Shown piece by piece: positions 8,584-16,868 of a DNA stretch of 64,000 nt (position 1 is the first letter of the stretch; each line of letters begins with the position of its first letter). The translations under genes were made by a program, and so were the position numbers. The notes below the pieces were generated by a model that was not told the DNA's origin, searched no databases, and saw only the letters and a program-made list of their open reading frames with translations. Origin of the DNA: DTU098 sp964498525 (GTDB lineage: Bacteria > Bacillota > Desulfotomaculia > Desulfotomaculales > Pelotomaculaceae); the NCBI GenBank assembly GCA_964498525.1, contig CAZCGU010000003.1, positions 186,001-250,000 of the forward strand, read 5' to 3'.

Positions 8584-8767
8584 GTTTTAAGCATTCGGGT
8601 TTAATGTGGTAACTTTCAACAGGGTCCGCATTTTCGAGGAGGATTAAGAAGTAGCCTTTCACAGTAGTTCCAGCTGGAAGCTGGTTTGGTACGGTTTGAT
8701 TCGCGGAATTTACGACCAAATCAATCTAAGGGTACAGTCGAAGCTGTAGGGATGGTTGCTTTATTCA

Positions 8768-8796
8768 GGGAGAAGGCCAGGGGCCTTCTCCCTTTG
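8768..8796 (+). terminator. Intrinsic terminator of the orphan transcript
   Basis: A perfect 11-bp stem (GGGAGAAGGCC, loop AGG, complement at 8782-8792) is followed by TTTGT. Confidence 0.7.
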
Positions 8797-8925
8797 TCGT
8801 CGCTCTGGTTGTTGCAGGATAGCGCTGCGGGCTGTTTTTAGTTTAAACAGCTGTATATATTTTCTCACCGGGCGGCATAGTTTAATTGGGGACAGGCGGA
8901 TTATCAAGAACGGAGGGTTGAGATT

Positions 8926-10146
8926 TTGCGTTCAAATGCTTTCTGGCTGCTCCCGGTCCTGCTGGCCGGCGCCTTCAGCCTGCTTTATCTTTGGTTTACC
9001 CTTTTCCCGGGGCGGGTATCCCCGGAAACCTGGCAGTACTTCAGCACGGATCAGATAGACCTGGGCCGGCGGTATAACAAGTTCTTGCGGCTGATGTTTA
9101 TCGGCGGCTTTTTAAGCCAGGCGTTTTTTTTGCTGTGGCTGGTTTTCACAGGTCGGGCGGCGGTCCTGTCCCGTTGGGTGGAAAAGGTCACGGGGAGCAG
9201 CCCCATGGGAAGCCTGCTGCTGTTTTTCCTGATCCTGGGGCTGGCGCTGCTTATCCTGGACCTGCCCTTCACTTTTTTCAGCAGTTATGTCTGGCAGCAC
9301 CAGTGGGGATTTTCAACCCAAAGTCTCGCTTCCTGGTGGTTTGACTTTGTCAGAAGCGCCGGAATTGGGCTTGTCCTTGCCGCCGCGGGGGCGGTTATCC
9401 TTTTTAAGGTTATGGACCGCTGGCCCGGCGCCTGGTGGCTGGCCGGAGCGACGCTTTTTTCAGCCTGGCTGGTTATTCAAACCTTTCTCTGGCCGATTCT
9501 GATTTCCCCCCTTTTTAACCGTTTTGAACCGGTGACGGACCCGGGAGTCATTTCGATGGTCCGGGAATTATCCCAAAAAGCCGGCCTGCCAGTGGATCAG
9601 GCGCTGGTCATGGACGCCAGCCGCCGTACCAACCGGGCCAACGCTTACTATGCCGGTCTGGGGCAAACCCGGCGGATTGTGCTGTATGATACCCTGTTGC
9701 GGGACTACCCCCCGGACCAGGTGCGGGCAGTGGTGGCCCACGAAATGGCCCACTGGCGGGAGGGTCATATAAGGCGGGGGTTGGCCCTGGCTGCCCTGGG
9801 CAGCTTTGCCCTCTGGGGTCTTTTGTTTTTAATCCTGCGCTCCACCATCCCACTGGCGGGCGGCCGTTATCCGCCCGGCGCCTGGGCGGTGATCCTGCTG
9901 TTTTTCCTCCTGGTTTCCTTTGCCGGAACGCCGCTGCAGAATTATTTTTCCCGGGACATGGAACAGGAGGCCGACCGGGTTGCGGTGATGCTCACCGGGG
10001 ATGTGGAGGGCGCTGTTCGCCTTCAGCAAGATCTGGCTGTGAAAAATTTGTCCGATGTTGCCCCGGCTCCCTTTATCAGGTGGTTCAGCTACAGTCATCC
10101 GCCCGCGGTCAGCCGTATAGAGCTGATCCGGCAAGCCGGCCGGTAG
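8926..10146 (+). CDS. M48 family membrane metallopeptidase (Ste24/CAAX-protease-like)
   Basis: A 406-residue polytopic membrane protein with the zinc-protease motif HEMAH (about residue 273) and a downstream 'EQEADRVAV' acidic motif (about residue 347) that supplies the third zinc ligand. Several hydrophobic helices precede the motif and two follow it, with an N-terminal Peptidase_M48_N-like half. The architecture is that of Ste24/CAAX prenyl endopeptidases; bacterial members probably act in membrane-protein quality control rather than on prenylated substrates. TTG 8926 follows GGAGGG by 8 bases. It is probably monocistronic, lying between the orphan RNA and tRNA-Ser. Confidence 0.9.
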   Translation: MRSNAFWLLPVLLAGAFSLLYLWFTLFPGRVSPETWQYFSTDQIDLGRRYNKFLRLMFIGGFLSQAFFLLWLVFTGRAAVLSRWVEKVTGSSPMGSLLLFFLILGLALLILDLPFTFFSSYVWQHQWGFSTQSLASWWFDFVRSAGIGLVLAAAGAVILFKVMDRWPGAWWLAGATLFSAWLVIQTFLWPILISPLFNRFEPVTDPGVISMVRELSQKAGLPVDQALVMDASRRTNRANAYYAGLGQTRRIVLYDTLLRDYPPDQVRAVVAHEMAHWREGHIRRGLALAALGSFALWGLLFLILRSTIPLAGGRYPPGAWAVILLFFLLVSFAGTPLQNYFSRDMEQEADRVAVMLTGDVEGAVRLQQDLAVKNLSDVAPAPFIRWFSYSHPPAVSRIELIRQAGR

Positions 10147-10313
10147 GAGCGGGACTCCTAAAGTGCTTGCATTTCACCGTAAGACCATGTATAATAATTT
10201 ACGCACGGTTTTTAACCGTCATTAAAATGTCTGCAATCTTATAAAAAACTGGACAGGCGCAAGAATGGGAAGCAACGATTTCCCCGGTTGTGCCTGCAAC
10301 GTCTGTAGTGCAC

Positions 10314-10403
10314 GGAGAGATGGCCGAGTGGATGAAGGCGCACGCCTGGAGAGCGTGTGGACGGGTAACCGTCTCGTGAGTTCGAATCTCACTCTCTCCG
10401 CCA
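10314..10403 (+). tRNA. tRNA-Ser (anticodon GGA)
   Basis: The acceptor arm GGAGAGA pairs with TCTCTCC at 10393-10399; the discriminator is G and CCA is encoded at 10401-10403. The anticodon stem CACGC/GCGTG encloses CTGGAGA, giving anticodon GGA (serine, UCC/UCU). A long variable arm, as expected of a class II tRNA, and a TTCGAAT T-loop are present. B. subtilis also has a serine tRNA just upstream of the SRP RNA and dnaX. Confidence 0.97.
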
Positions 10404-10464
10404 TTTTATTGGCATTAAGCAGCTCTTTTGGGGCAAAAATTGAACTTTTCCGGCGAAATACTTT

Positions 10465-10735
10465 GGCCGTGCTAGACGGGGAGGTAGCGGTGCCCTGTAC
10501 CCGCAAACCGCTGTAGCGGGGTTGAATTCCTGCCTGAGGGTTTAGCTTGTGGGGTCTGGAACCTGTAAGGGGCGTTGAGGATCGGGTCTCGTGCGACGGG
10601 ACTTCTTGAACCGTGTCAGGTCCTGACGGAAGCAGCACTAAGGGAAAAACCCCGGGTGCCGCGAGGGCGCCTGGTCTGAGCTACCTGCGGGTGTACCGCC
10701 CGGAAGTTAATATTCAAAGGCAGGTGCACGGCCTT
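10465..10735 (+). ncRNA. ffs: Signal recognition particle RNA (long Gram-positive form)
   Basis: The helix 8 apical motif, 'GTCAGGTCCTGACGGAAGCA' at about 10616-10635, is the SRP54/Ffh-binding hallmark. The 5' end GGCCGTG (10465-10471) pairs with CACGGCC (10727-10733), closing a ~270-base molecule with the Alu-type domain found in Bacillus and clostridial scRNA. Its position directly upstream of dnaX is conserved with B. subtilis. It joins Ffh to target nascent membrane and secreted proteins. The ends are accurate to a few bases. Confidence 0.95.
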
Positions 10736-10743
10736 TAAATTTT

Positions 10744-10778
10744 ACCGCCTCCCGGTTATCGGGAAGGCGGTTGCTTTG
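10744..10778 (+). terminator. Terminator of the SRP RNA
   Basis: An ACCGCC/GGCGGT stem continues as CCCG/CGGG around a GTTAT loop, followed by TTGCTTTGCTTT. It immediately follows the SRP RNA 3' end. Confidence 0.7.
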
Positions 10779-10950
10779 CTTTCCGGGAAATTTAAACGCC
10801 TATGTCCGCAAGGTTATTTAGGAAACGGGTTTTCCTCCCCTAATTGGTGCTGATCCAAAAGCCGCGGAACAGGAATTACCGTTTGAATGAAGAAGTATAT
10901 AGGCAAAATATAGAGACCGGAAAAAACAAATAAACTGAAAGGAATTCCCC

Positions 10951-12843
10951 ATGGCTTATCTGGCACTGTACAGGGAATGGCGGCCCCGGACATTCGGGGA
11001 AATCATCGGGCAGGAGCATATAACCAGGACCTTGAAAAACGCGGTAAAGGCGGGCCGGGTTGGCCATGCCTATCTTTTTTGCGGCACACGGGGAACTGGC
11101 AAGACCACCACTGCCAAGGTACTGGCCAAAGCCCTTAATTGCTCCCGAAGGGATGGGCCGGAGCCCTGCAATAGCTGTGATAGCTGCGTGGCAATTACGG
11201 AAGGGTTATCCGTGGATGTTATTGAAATTGATGCCGCTTCCAACCGGGGTATCGACGAAATCAGGGATTTAAGGGAAAAAGTCAAGTTTGCCCCCAGCGG
11301 GGGGCGTTTCAGAGTCTATATCATCGATGAAGTCCACATGCTCACCAACGAGGCCTTCAACGCGCTTTTAAAAACCCTGGAGGAGCCACCCCGCCATGTT
11401 GTGTTCATCCTGGCCACAACCGAGCCGCATAAGGTTCCCCTGACCATCCTGTCCCGTTGTCAGCGTTTCGATTTCAAACGTATTGCCCCCGGGGACATGA
11501 TCCGCCGGCTGAAGGAAGTTGCCTCCGGGGCGCATCTGGAAGTGGAGGAAAACGCCCTGCGGCTTATTGCCCGGGCAGCCGAGGGGGGTTTAAGGGACGC
11601 CTTGAGTATCCTTGACCAGGGGGCTGCTTTCGGAGGGATGAAGATAACGGCAGAGGACGTGCACCAGCTTCTGGGGACGGTACGCACGGAAGCCCTGGGC
11701 GGAATGGCCGGCTGTCTGGCTGCGGGGGATGCGGGCGCAGCCCTGGGGCTGATCAACGAACTGGCGGGGGAGGGCAAGGACCTGCGCCTTTTTGCCAGGG
11801 AAATGGCGGCTTACCTCCGGGCGCTCCTTTTGGACCAAATATCACCCGGCGCCGCTGCCGGGGAAGCATGGGAAGATGCCGCCGGGATGTCGGCTCGGGC
11901 GGCGGATTTTTCCGAGGAGCGGCTGCTTTACGCGGTGCAGGTAATGGCTGTGGCGGAACAGGAAATGAAAGGCAGCACCCTGCCGGGCATTGTCCTTGAG
12001 CTGGCCCTGGTTAAAGCCTGCCGGAACGTGGACCAGGGCGGCCTGGCCGCGCTGAACGCAAGGCTGAGCGCCCTGGAGGAAAAGGTAAATGCAGCCGCAA
12101 CCGGCGGCGCCCCGCATGCCGGCGCCCGGGCTGTTCGGGAAACGCGAACTGTTTCGAAAACGGACCCTGCTTCGGAAACGAGTTCCGCTTCGGAAAGGCG
12201 AACTGCTATGGGAACGGGCTTTGCTTCGGAAACGCTTCCCACCGACGGGTCAATGCCGGCGGGTCGGGGAGTCCGGGGCGCAACGCCCCACCGGGGTAAA
12301 AATCCTGCTGCCGCCGGGGTTGGAGGGATGGCGGCCGGGGTTAAGGGGATGGCGCCGGAGGAATTGGAGCGGGAACGGCCCGGGGCCGGGTCGGAACAGG
12401 CAGGCTGGAAGCCACCCCCGGGGGAGCCTGACCAAAAAAACCCCGCATCATTGGAAAGCGCCGCCGGTGTGACCCTGAAGCGGGTGCGGGAATCCTGGAA
12501 CGCCCTGCTGGCAGCTTTGAAAAAGGAGCGATTGCCCCTCTACCACAATTACGCCGGGGCCGTTCCCCTGGCTGTAAAGGGTCAAAGCCTGGTTGTGGGG
12601 TTTCCCGAGGGAAACGTGCTGGCTAAAGAGATAGCGGAGCAGACGGAAAACAAAACGTACCTGGAGGGACTCCTGGGCCAAATCCTGGGGGGGAAATGCC
12701 AGGCGGTTTTTGAATTCTACAAGGGAAAACCCAATTTTCCGAAACCCGGGCGGGATTTGAGGGAGCCAGTGACAGAGGTGGAAAAGCGTTTCGGGGGAAA
12801 GGAAATTAACCTGGAGGACGATCCACAGGACAAACTTTTTTAA
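10951..12843 (+). CDS. dnaX: DNA polymerase III subunit gamma/tau
   Basis: The clamp-loader ATPase of the replisome, 630 residues. It opens with 'MAYLALYREWRPRTF', has Walker A (GTRGTGKTT, about residue 48), zinc-module cysteines (CNSCDSC region), Walker B with 'IDEVHML' and sensor 1 'ATTEPHK'. AAA+ domains I-III cover about residues 1-365. Residues ~390-510 are a low-complexity linker rich in Ser/Thr/Glu then Gly/Pro, encoded partly by degenerate TTCGGAAACG repeats (12137-12236). The C-terminal ~120 residues resemble the tau domain. ATG 10951 follows AAAGGAA. It heads the conserved dnaX-ybaB-recR cluster. An A7 run at 12434-12440 is discussed in the findings. Confidence 0.97.
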   Translation: MAYLALYREWRPRTFGEIIGQEHITRTLKNAVKAGRVGHAYLFCGTRGTGKTTTAKVLAKALNCSRRDGPEPCNSCDSCVAITEGLSVDVIEIDAASNRGIDEIRDLREKVKFAPSGGRFRVYIIDEVHMLTNEAFNALLKTLEEPPRHVVFILATTEPHKVPLTILSRCQRFDFKRIAPGDMIRRLKEVASGAHLEVEENALRLIARAAEGGLRDALSILDQGAAFGGMKITAEDVHQLLGTVRTEALGGMAGCLAAGDAGAALGLINELAGEGKDLRLFAREMAAYLRALLLDQISPGAAAGEAWEDAAGMSARAADFSEERLLYAVQVMAVAEQEMKGSTLPGIVLELALVKACRNVDQGGLAALNARLSALEEKVNAAATGGAPHAGARAVRETRTVSKTDPASETSSASERRTAMGTGFASETLPTDGSMPAGRGVRGATPHRGKNPAAAGVGGMAAGVKGMAPEELERERPGAGSEQAGWKPPPGEPDQKNPASLESAAGVTLKRVRESWNALLAALKKERLPLYHNYAGAVPLAVKGQSLVVGFPEGNVLAKEIAEQTENKTYLEGLLGQILGGKCQAVFEFYKGKPNFPKPGRDLREPVTEVEKRFGGKEINLEDDPQDKLF

Positions 12844-12946
12844 ACCCGTTTTTGCTCCGTAGAAGGCCGCAATACAATAAAACTGGCAATTAATATCTGG
12901 TAGTTAATATCTGAAAAAGAAAAGATACAAGGGGGTAATTGGCATT

Positions 12947-13261
12947 ATGGGCGGCAATATGAACAAAATGATGAAGCAGGTTCAAAAAATGCAGCAGGAA
13001 ATGCTTAAAATGCAGGAGGAATTGGCCAACCGGACGGTGGAATGCACCGCCGGCGGGGGTGTGGTAAAAGCTGTAGCCAGCGGTAAAAACGAACTTGTTT
13101 CCATTGAAATCAAACCTGAAGCGGTGGACCCGGAAGATGTGGAAATGCTCCAGGACCTCGTTCTGACAGCGGTTAACGAAGCACTGAAGAAAGCACAGGA
13201 AATGATTAATGAGGAGATGTCCAGGCTTACGGGCGGCCTAAAAATTCCCGGGATGTTTTAG
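12947..13261 (+). CDS. ybaB: YbaB/EbfC nucleoid-associated protein
   Basis: A 104-residue protein with the methionine- and lysine-rich N-terminal helix ('MMKQVQKMQQEMLKMQEEL') and the family ending 'GLKIPGMF'. It forms dimers that bind DNA and is almost always encoded between dnaX and recR, as here; recR starts 3 bases after its stop. The start ATG 12947 has GGGGGT about 11 bases upstream; ATG 12959 is an alternative. A diverged relative is encoded at 42937-43239. Confidence 0.95.
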   Translation: MGGNMNKMMKQVQKMQQEMLKMQEELANRTVECTAGGGVVKAVASGKNELVSIEIKPEAVDPEDVEMLQDLVLTAVNEALKKAQEMINEEMSRLTGGLKIPGMF

Positions 13262-13263
13262 TA

Positions 13264-13866
13264 ATGAATGTTTACGCCAGGCCCGTTGCCCGCCTGATCG
13301 ACCAGCTGGCGAGACTACCGGGCATCGGGCCTAAAACGGCCCAGCGCCTTGCCTTTCACCTTTTAAACGCTCCGGTCGAAGTGGCCCTGAGCCTGGCTAA
13401 GGCTGTGGAAGAGGCCAGAAGCACGGTCCGTACCTGTTCCATTTGCGGTTACCTGACCGACCAGGACCCCTGTTTTATTTGCAGAGACGAACGGCGCAGG
13501 AAGGATCTTCTATGTGTGGTGGAGCGCCCCAGGGACGTGGTGGCAATGGAAAAGGCCAGAAGTTTTTCGGGGCTTTACCATGTTCTCCACGGGGCTATCT
13601 CGCCCATGGATGGGATCGGCCCGGAGCAGCTGAACATCCGAAGACTTTTGCAGCGCCTGGAGGAGGGAGCTGTCAAAGAAGTCATCCTGGCCACCAATCC
13701 CAATGTGGAAGGGGATGCCACCGCCCTGTACCTGGTCGCCCTGCTCCGGAACCCCGGCCTCCGGGTAACCAGGCTTGCCCACGGCCTGCCCGTGGGCGCT
13801 GATTTGGAATATGCGGACGAGGTCACCTTGAGTAAAGCAATGGAGGGCAGGCAGGAAATAAAATAG
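13264..13866 (+). CDS. recR: Recombination mediator protein RecR
   Basis: A 200-residue protein with the full RecR layout: the helix-hairpin-helix 'LARLPGIGPKTAQRLAF' at residues ~15-30, a four-cysteine zinc finger (CSICGYLTDQDPC..C) at ~57-72, and a Toprim domain (VVERPRDVVAME ... 'NPNVEGDATALYL') ending in the Walker-B-like 'GLPVGADLEYAD'. It loads RecA at gaps together with RecO and RecF. It is tightly linked to ybaB, as in most Firmicutes. The B. subtilis gene yaaL that usually follows is absent. Confidence 0.97.
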   Translation: MNVYARPVARLIDQLARLPGIGPKTAQRLAFHLLNAPVEVALSLAKAVEEARSTVRTCSICGYLTDQDPCFICRDERRRKDLLCVVERPRDVVAMEKARSFSGLYHVLHGAISPMDGIGPEQLNIRRLLQRLEEGAVKEVILATNPNVEGDATALYLVALLRNPGLRVTRLAHGLPVGADLEYADEVTLSKAMEGRQEIK

Positions 13867-13920
13867 GAATGTTTTCCAGCCAGGGTCATATATATGGAGC
13901 AAAGGGAGGTGCGCTCCGCC

Positions 13921-14187
13921 TTGGAATGGAAGATGTTCTTAATCGGAATGACCGGACTGTTGGGACTTTATCTCATGGGAACGGTATTATTCCGCCCCTT
14001 AAGATTTCTAATCCGGCTGGCCGCCTGGTCCATGCTGGGGGCCTTTTTACTGGTAGCTTTAAACACCTTGTTCGGCTTCTTCGGCATGCACATCGCCATC
14101 AACCCCTGGACCATCCTGACTGCCGGAATCCTCCAGTTGCCCGGGGTAGTCCTTCTGGTCCTGCTGAATTATTTCCTGATTTGTTGA
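13921..14187 (+). CDS. bofA: Pro-sigma-K processing inhibitor BofA family protein
   Basis: A small membrane protein, about 88 residues from TTG 13921 (AAAGGGAGG lies 11 bases upstream), or 97 from ATG 13894, which has a poor ribosome site. It has two to three hydrophobic segments and the family pattern 'RPLRFLIRLAAWSMLGAF' then 'NTLFGFFGMHIAINPWT', ending 'GILQLPGVVLLVLLNYF'. BofA holds the SpoIVFB protease inactive in the outer forespore membrane until sigma-G signals arrive. Its position after recR is conserved with B. subtilis. The family call is strong; the start is uncertain. Confidence 0.88.
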   Translation: MEWKMFLIGMTGLLGLYLMGTVLFRPLRFLIRLAAWSMLGAFLLVALNTLFGFFGMHIAINPWTILTAGILQLPGVVLLVLLNYFLIC

Positions 14188-14300
14188 GGGTACTTTGCAT
14201 TGCTGAAGCTGCTGTTATAAGGCTATTTTACCAGGGCTGCCGTTTAGAAGCTGCATTGCCGGGGCAGCCATTCTAAAGTTGCATTGACCCGGACTGTATT

Positions 14301-14326
14301 GCTGCGGCTTTTTTGCCGCAGCTTCT
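14301..14326 (+). terminator. Hairpin terminator after bofA
   Basis: A perfect 8-bp stem GCTGCGGC/GCCGCAGC with a TTTTTT loop lies about 110 bases after the bofA stop. Bases 14200-14280 just before it hold two imperfect copies of a GCTGCATTG-like motif. The remaining bases to 14618 show no gene. Confidence 0.5.
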
Positions 14327-14618
14327 ACTAAGGACAGCATTTAGGGTTCATAAATTTAAAAACAATGGGGAACAGTTAATCCTGGGCCCTTTTTTGTGTT
14401 GTTAGCAGGCAATATCTGAATAATAATATTCGCACCAAACAAGGCAGAATTCAGGAAAAAAAGCAGGATAAATCCATTCGTTATATGCCCTTTAACCCAG
14501 GGGGTTTACCCCGCCCGGGCAGATTTGTTTACAGGTATCAACAAGTTTTGTCGCCCGGTATTTCTTTTGGTGGATTTTCCGGCTTTCCTGCTAAAATTAA
14601 GCAGAGGTGAGCATACTA

Positions 14619-15284
14619 ATGGCTGAGCGAATTGTAGAGGCGTATACCGGGGAATACGCCGCGGGCAAGAGTGAAAACGCCCTCAACCGTGCCCTGGAAC
14701 TGGCCCGCCAGGGCAGGAAAGTCACCCTGGTGGACCTGGACCTCGTCGAGCCCTGTTACACCCTCCGACCCCTTCAACAGGAGCTGACCGCCCGGGGTGT
14801 AGATGTTATCGCCTGGAAGACGGAGCAGATGACGGGCCTGGGTGAGGCCGGCACTTCAATTAAGCCGGAGGCCAGGTGGGCGCTTCGCCGCCCGGGAGCG
14901 ATCATCCTGGATATTGGCTACGGCGCTGCAGGGGCAGGTACGCTGAGGCTGCTGGAAGGCGCTGCCTGCGACCCTGATTTGAAAGTTTACGCTGTCATCA
15001 ACATAAATCGTCCCCTGACCTCCGGAGTTGGGGAAATTGTTGAGCATGTCCGGGGATTGGGCCGGGTGGACGGCCTGATCAATAACAGTCATCTGGGGGA
15101 TGAGACCACTGTAGAGGATGTGCAAAGGGGCGCTGGGGTCGTGGGCGAGGCTGCCGCAATCCTGGGCTTGCCGGTGGTCGCCACTTCCGCGGCGATGCCA
15201 GTAGCCGAACAGATGGGTCCCTTCGATTGCCTCGGTAACCCCGTCCGGCCCTTGGAGCGGCTTATGCCCGGGGCCTTCTGGTAA
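14619..15284 (+). CDS. P-loop NTPase-like protein of MinD/ParA/CobQ type, function unknown
   Basis: A 221-residue protein with a possible Walker A near the N-terminus (GEYAAGKS), followed by 'VTLVDLDLVEPCYTLR', which is how MinD/ParA-like SIMIBI ATPases continue after the P-loop. 'IILDIGYGAAGAG' would be the Walker B/switch region and 'VYAVININRPLT' a later strand. No partner gene of the ParB/MinE kind is adjacent. ATG 14619 is chosen because AGAGGTGA lies 8 bases upstream; GTG 14607 falls inside that site. It sits between bofA and the 2-oxoacid oxidoreductase operon, separated from the latter by a promoter and a ~320-base leader, so it may be independent. The function is not known. Confidence 0.65.
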   Translation: MAERIVEAYTGEYAAGKSENALNRALELARQGRKVTLVDLDLVEPCYTLRPLQQELTARGVDVIAWKTEQMTGLGEAGTSIKPEARWALRRPGAIILDIGYGAAGAGTLRLLEGAACDPDLKVYAVININRPLTSGVGEIVEHVRGLGRVDGLINNSHLGDETTVEDVQRGAGVVGEAAAILGLPVVATSAAMPVAEQMGPFDCLGNPVRPLERLMPGAFW

Positions 15285-15321
15285 ACGGGAAAAAAATAAA
15301 AATAAAACAACATGAGGGTAA

Positions 15322-15350
15322 TTGTCGAAAAATGTTGTTTATAGTAAAAT
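15322..15350 (+). promoter_or_regulatory. Candidate promoter of the 2-oxoacid oxidoreductase operon
   Basis: TTGTCG (15322-15327), a 17-base spacer and TAAAAT (15345-15350). It would give a ~310-base untranslated leader before korA. The leader is GC-rich, contains no convincing gene and matches no riboswitch I recognise. Confidence 0.45.
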
Positions 15351-15670
15351 AACAGGGCAGGTTCAGAACACCTGCGTTCCCGGGCAGGCAGGTTAAGGGA
15401 TCGGCCCTGGTTTTGCGGGGGAAAGGTGCCCAGGATTCAGGCTCCCGCTCATAATGGATATTCATCCCGCGGGTTTTACTTGCACGGGCCAGGCCTGTTT
15501 GTTGCTCAATATGTTAACGGCCCCGGCCCCCAATCCCAACCTGTTCCCCCGGGTAATATTGGATGGCGGGCGCCGGCCGGGCTGTCCAAAGCCCCTTTGC
15601 GGATAATTTGCGGCTGCGGGTTGAAGGCCCCGCTTTGCTGCCACCGAGACTTATTTTTGGAGGGTTTTGA

Positions 15671-16759
15671 TTGTCGCAAAAGTTGATTACAGAGGAAAAA
15701 AGAGCATTTATGACCGGCAATGAGGTGGTTGCCTGGGCTGCCCTGGCAGCCGGGGCTGATATTATGTACGGATACCCCATCACGCCCCAGAATGAGATAA
15801 TGCACTACTGGACAAGACTGGCTCCCAAGTACGGGAAAGGTTTTCTGCAAACGGAGGACGAGCTTTCGGCCGGTTTTACCACGGCCGGCGGGGTCATGGC
15901 CGGTCGCAAGGCCTTTACGGCCACGTCGGGACCCGGCAATACCCTGATGCAGGAACCGATGTCCATGGCTGAAATGATGCGCTTGCCCACCGTGGTGGTG
16001 GTGCAGCAGCGGGGCGGTCCCTCCACGGCAACCGTGATTTATTCCCAGCAGGAAGTAACCCTTACTACCCTCGGGGGTAACGGCGAGGGGATGCGGATTG
16101 TATATTCCACCGCTACCCACCAGGAACTATTTGATTACACGATAAAAGCCTTTAACACCGCCTGGAAATACCGCTTTCCCACCTTTGTGCTGGGGGACGG
16201 CTACCAGGCCAAAATGAGAGAGCCGCTAACCATTTATGACCCGGCAGATCGGGGTATTGAGATGCTTTCCCCGACGCCCTTCGTGGGCAAAGAAGGGGTG
16301 CCCGGGGAAGACAGGCCCCCCGCCCAGTACAGAAACACCTTCAATTTAGAAGAAGAGCTGTACGAAAAAATCATGGCGGATGTTTCGGAATATGAAAAAA
16401 TAGCCCCGGAGATTGCCGAGTTTCAGGCCGACGGTACGGAAGATGCGGACCTGGTTCTGGTCTGCCACGGTGTTGTCTTCCGGGCCGTCCGGGAGGCTGT
16501 GGAGCAACTCCGGAACCAGGGCTTCAAAGTCGGATATTTCAGGCCGGTGACCCTGCGCCCCCTGCCCGTGTCCCAGATACAGGAAATGGCGGCGGGAGTA
16601 AAAAGGGTGCTCCTGGTGGAATCGGCCTACGGCCAACTGACCAGGCTCTTCAAAGAGGTAGCCTGCGGCAGCGGAGTGGAAATACTGACCCTTTTCCGGC
16701 CAGGCCTGGGCATCACAGCCGGTGAAGTAGAAGCAAGGGTCAAGGAAATTCTACAATAA
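15671..16759 (+). CDS. korA: 2-oxoacid:ferredoxin oxidoreductase, alpha subunit
   Basis: A 362-residue alpha subunit of the pyruvate/2-oxoacid:ferredoxin oxidoreductase superfamily. The N-terminal pyrimidine-binding domain is marked by 'GADIMYGYPITPQNEI' and 'TATSGPGNTLMQEP'; a C-terminal transketolase-like domain II contains 'VCHGVVFRAVREAV' and 'VLLVESAYGQLTRLF'. These enzymes oxidise 2-oxoacids to acyl-CoA and reduce ferredoxin, or run in reverse. The four-gene alpha-beta-gamma-delta layout fits 2-oxoglutarate (Kor) or branched-chain 2-oxoacid (Vor) enzymes; substrate cannot be fixed from sequence, so the symbol is provisional. TTG 15671 follows GGAGGG. Confidence 0.88.
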   Translation: MSQKLITEEKRAFMTGNEVVAWAALAAGADIMYGYPITPQNEIMHYWTRLAPKYGKGFLQTEDELSAGFTTAGGVMAGRKAFTATSGPGNTLMQEPMSMAEMMRLPTVVVVQQRGGPSTATVIYSQQEVTLTTLGGNGEGMRIVYSTATHQELFDYTIKAFNTAWKYRFPTFVLGDGYQAKMREPLTIYDPADRGIEMLSPTPFVGKEGVPGEDRPPAQYRNTFNLEEELYEKIMADVSEYEKIAPEIAEFQADGTEDADLVLVCHGVVFRAVREAVEQLRNQGFKVGYFRPVTLRPLPVSQIQEMAAGVKRVLLVESAYGQLTRLFKEVACGSGVEILTLFRPGLGITAGEVEARVKEILQ

Positions 16760-16770
16760 CGCAGGTACCT

Positions 16771-16852
16771 AATAACTTAGGTACCCGGCGCCTAACTTAT
16801 TGAATATTCAGCAACTTCGGTACCTGGTACCTAAGTTATTGAATATTCTGAA
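16771..16852. repeat. Duplicated GGTACC and TTATTGAATATTC motifs between korA and korB
   Basis: AACTTATTGAATATTC (about 16794-16809) recurs as AAGTTATTGAATATTC (about 16835-16850), and GGTACCTAA-like segments flank both. The short spacer between korA and korB thus holds a direct duplication with internal palindromes (GGTACC, GAATATTC). It may be an mRNA-processing or attenuation site, or neutral duplication. Confidence 0.6.
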
Positions 16853-16868
16853 AGAAGGAGGTTCCCAT

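Larger units (their letters stand above)
8367..8796 (+). ncRNA. Candidate non-coding RNA between promoter and terminator
   Basis: About 425 bases lie between the promoter at 8332-8360 and the terminator hairpin at 8768-8792 with no credible reading frame. Structural elements visible are TCGAA/TTCGA near 8415-8431, AAGTTACC (8490-8497) pairing with GGTAACTT (8609-8616) around the heptamer array, CCAGCT/AGCTGG near 8671-8685, and ACAG/CTGT near 8733-8746. It lacks the conserved cores of RNase P, tmRNA or SRP RNA. A 6S-like RNA is not excluded but is not supported. The ends are inferred from the promoter and terminator only. Confidence 0.45.

Noticed and set aside
8456..8719. An 87-residue - strand frame with GTWYL-like repeats
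   Set aside because: The peptide repeat is simply the translation of the heptamer DNA array, and the strand is opposite to a clear promoter-terminator pair. No ribosome site.
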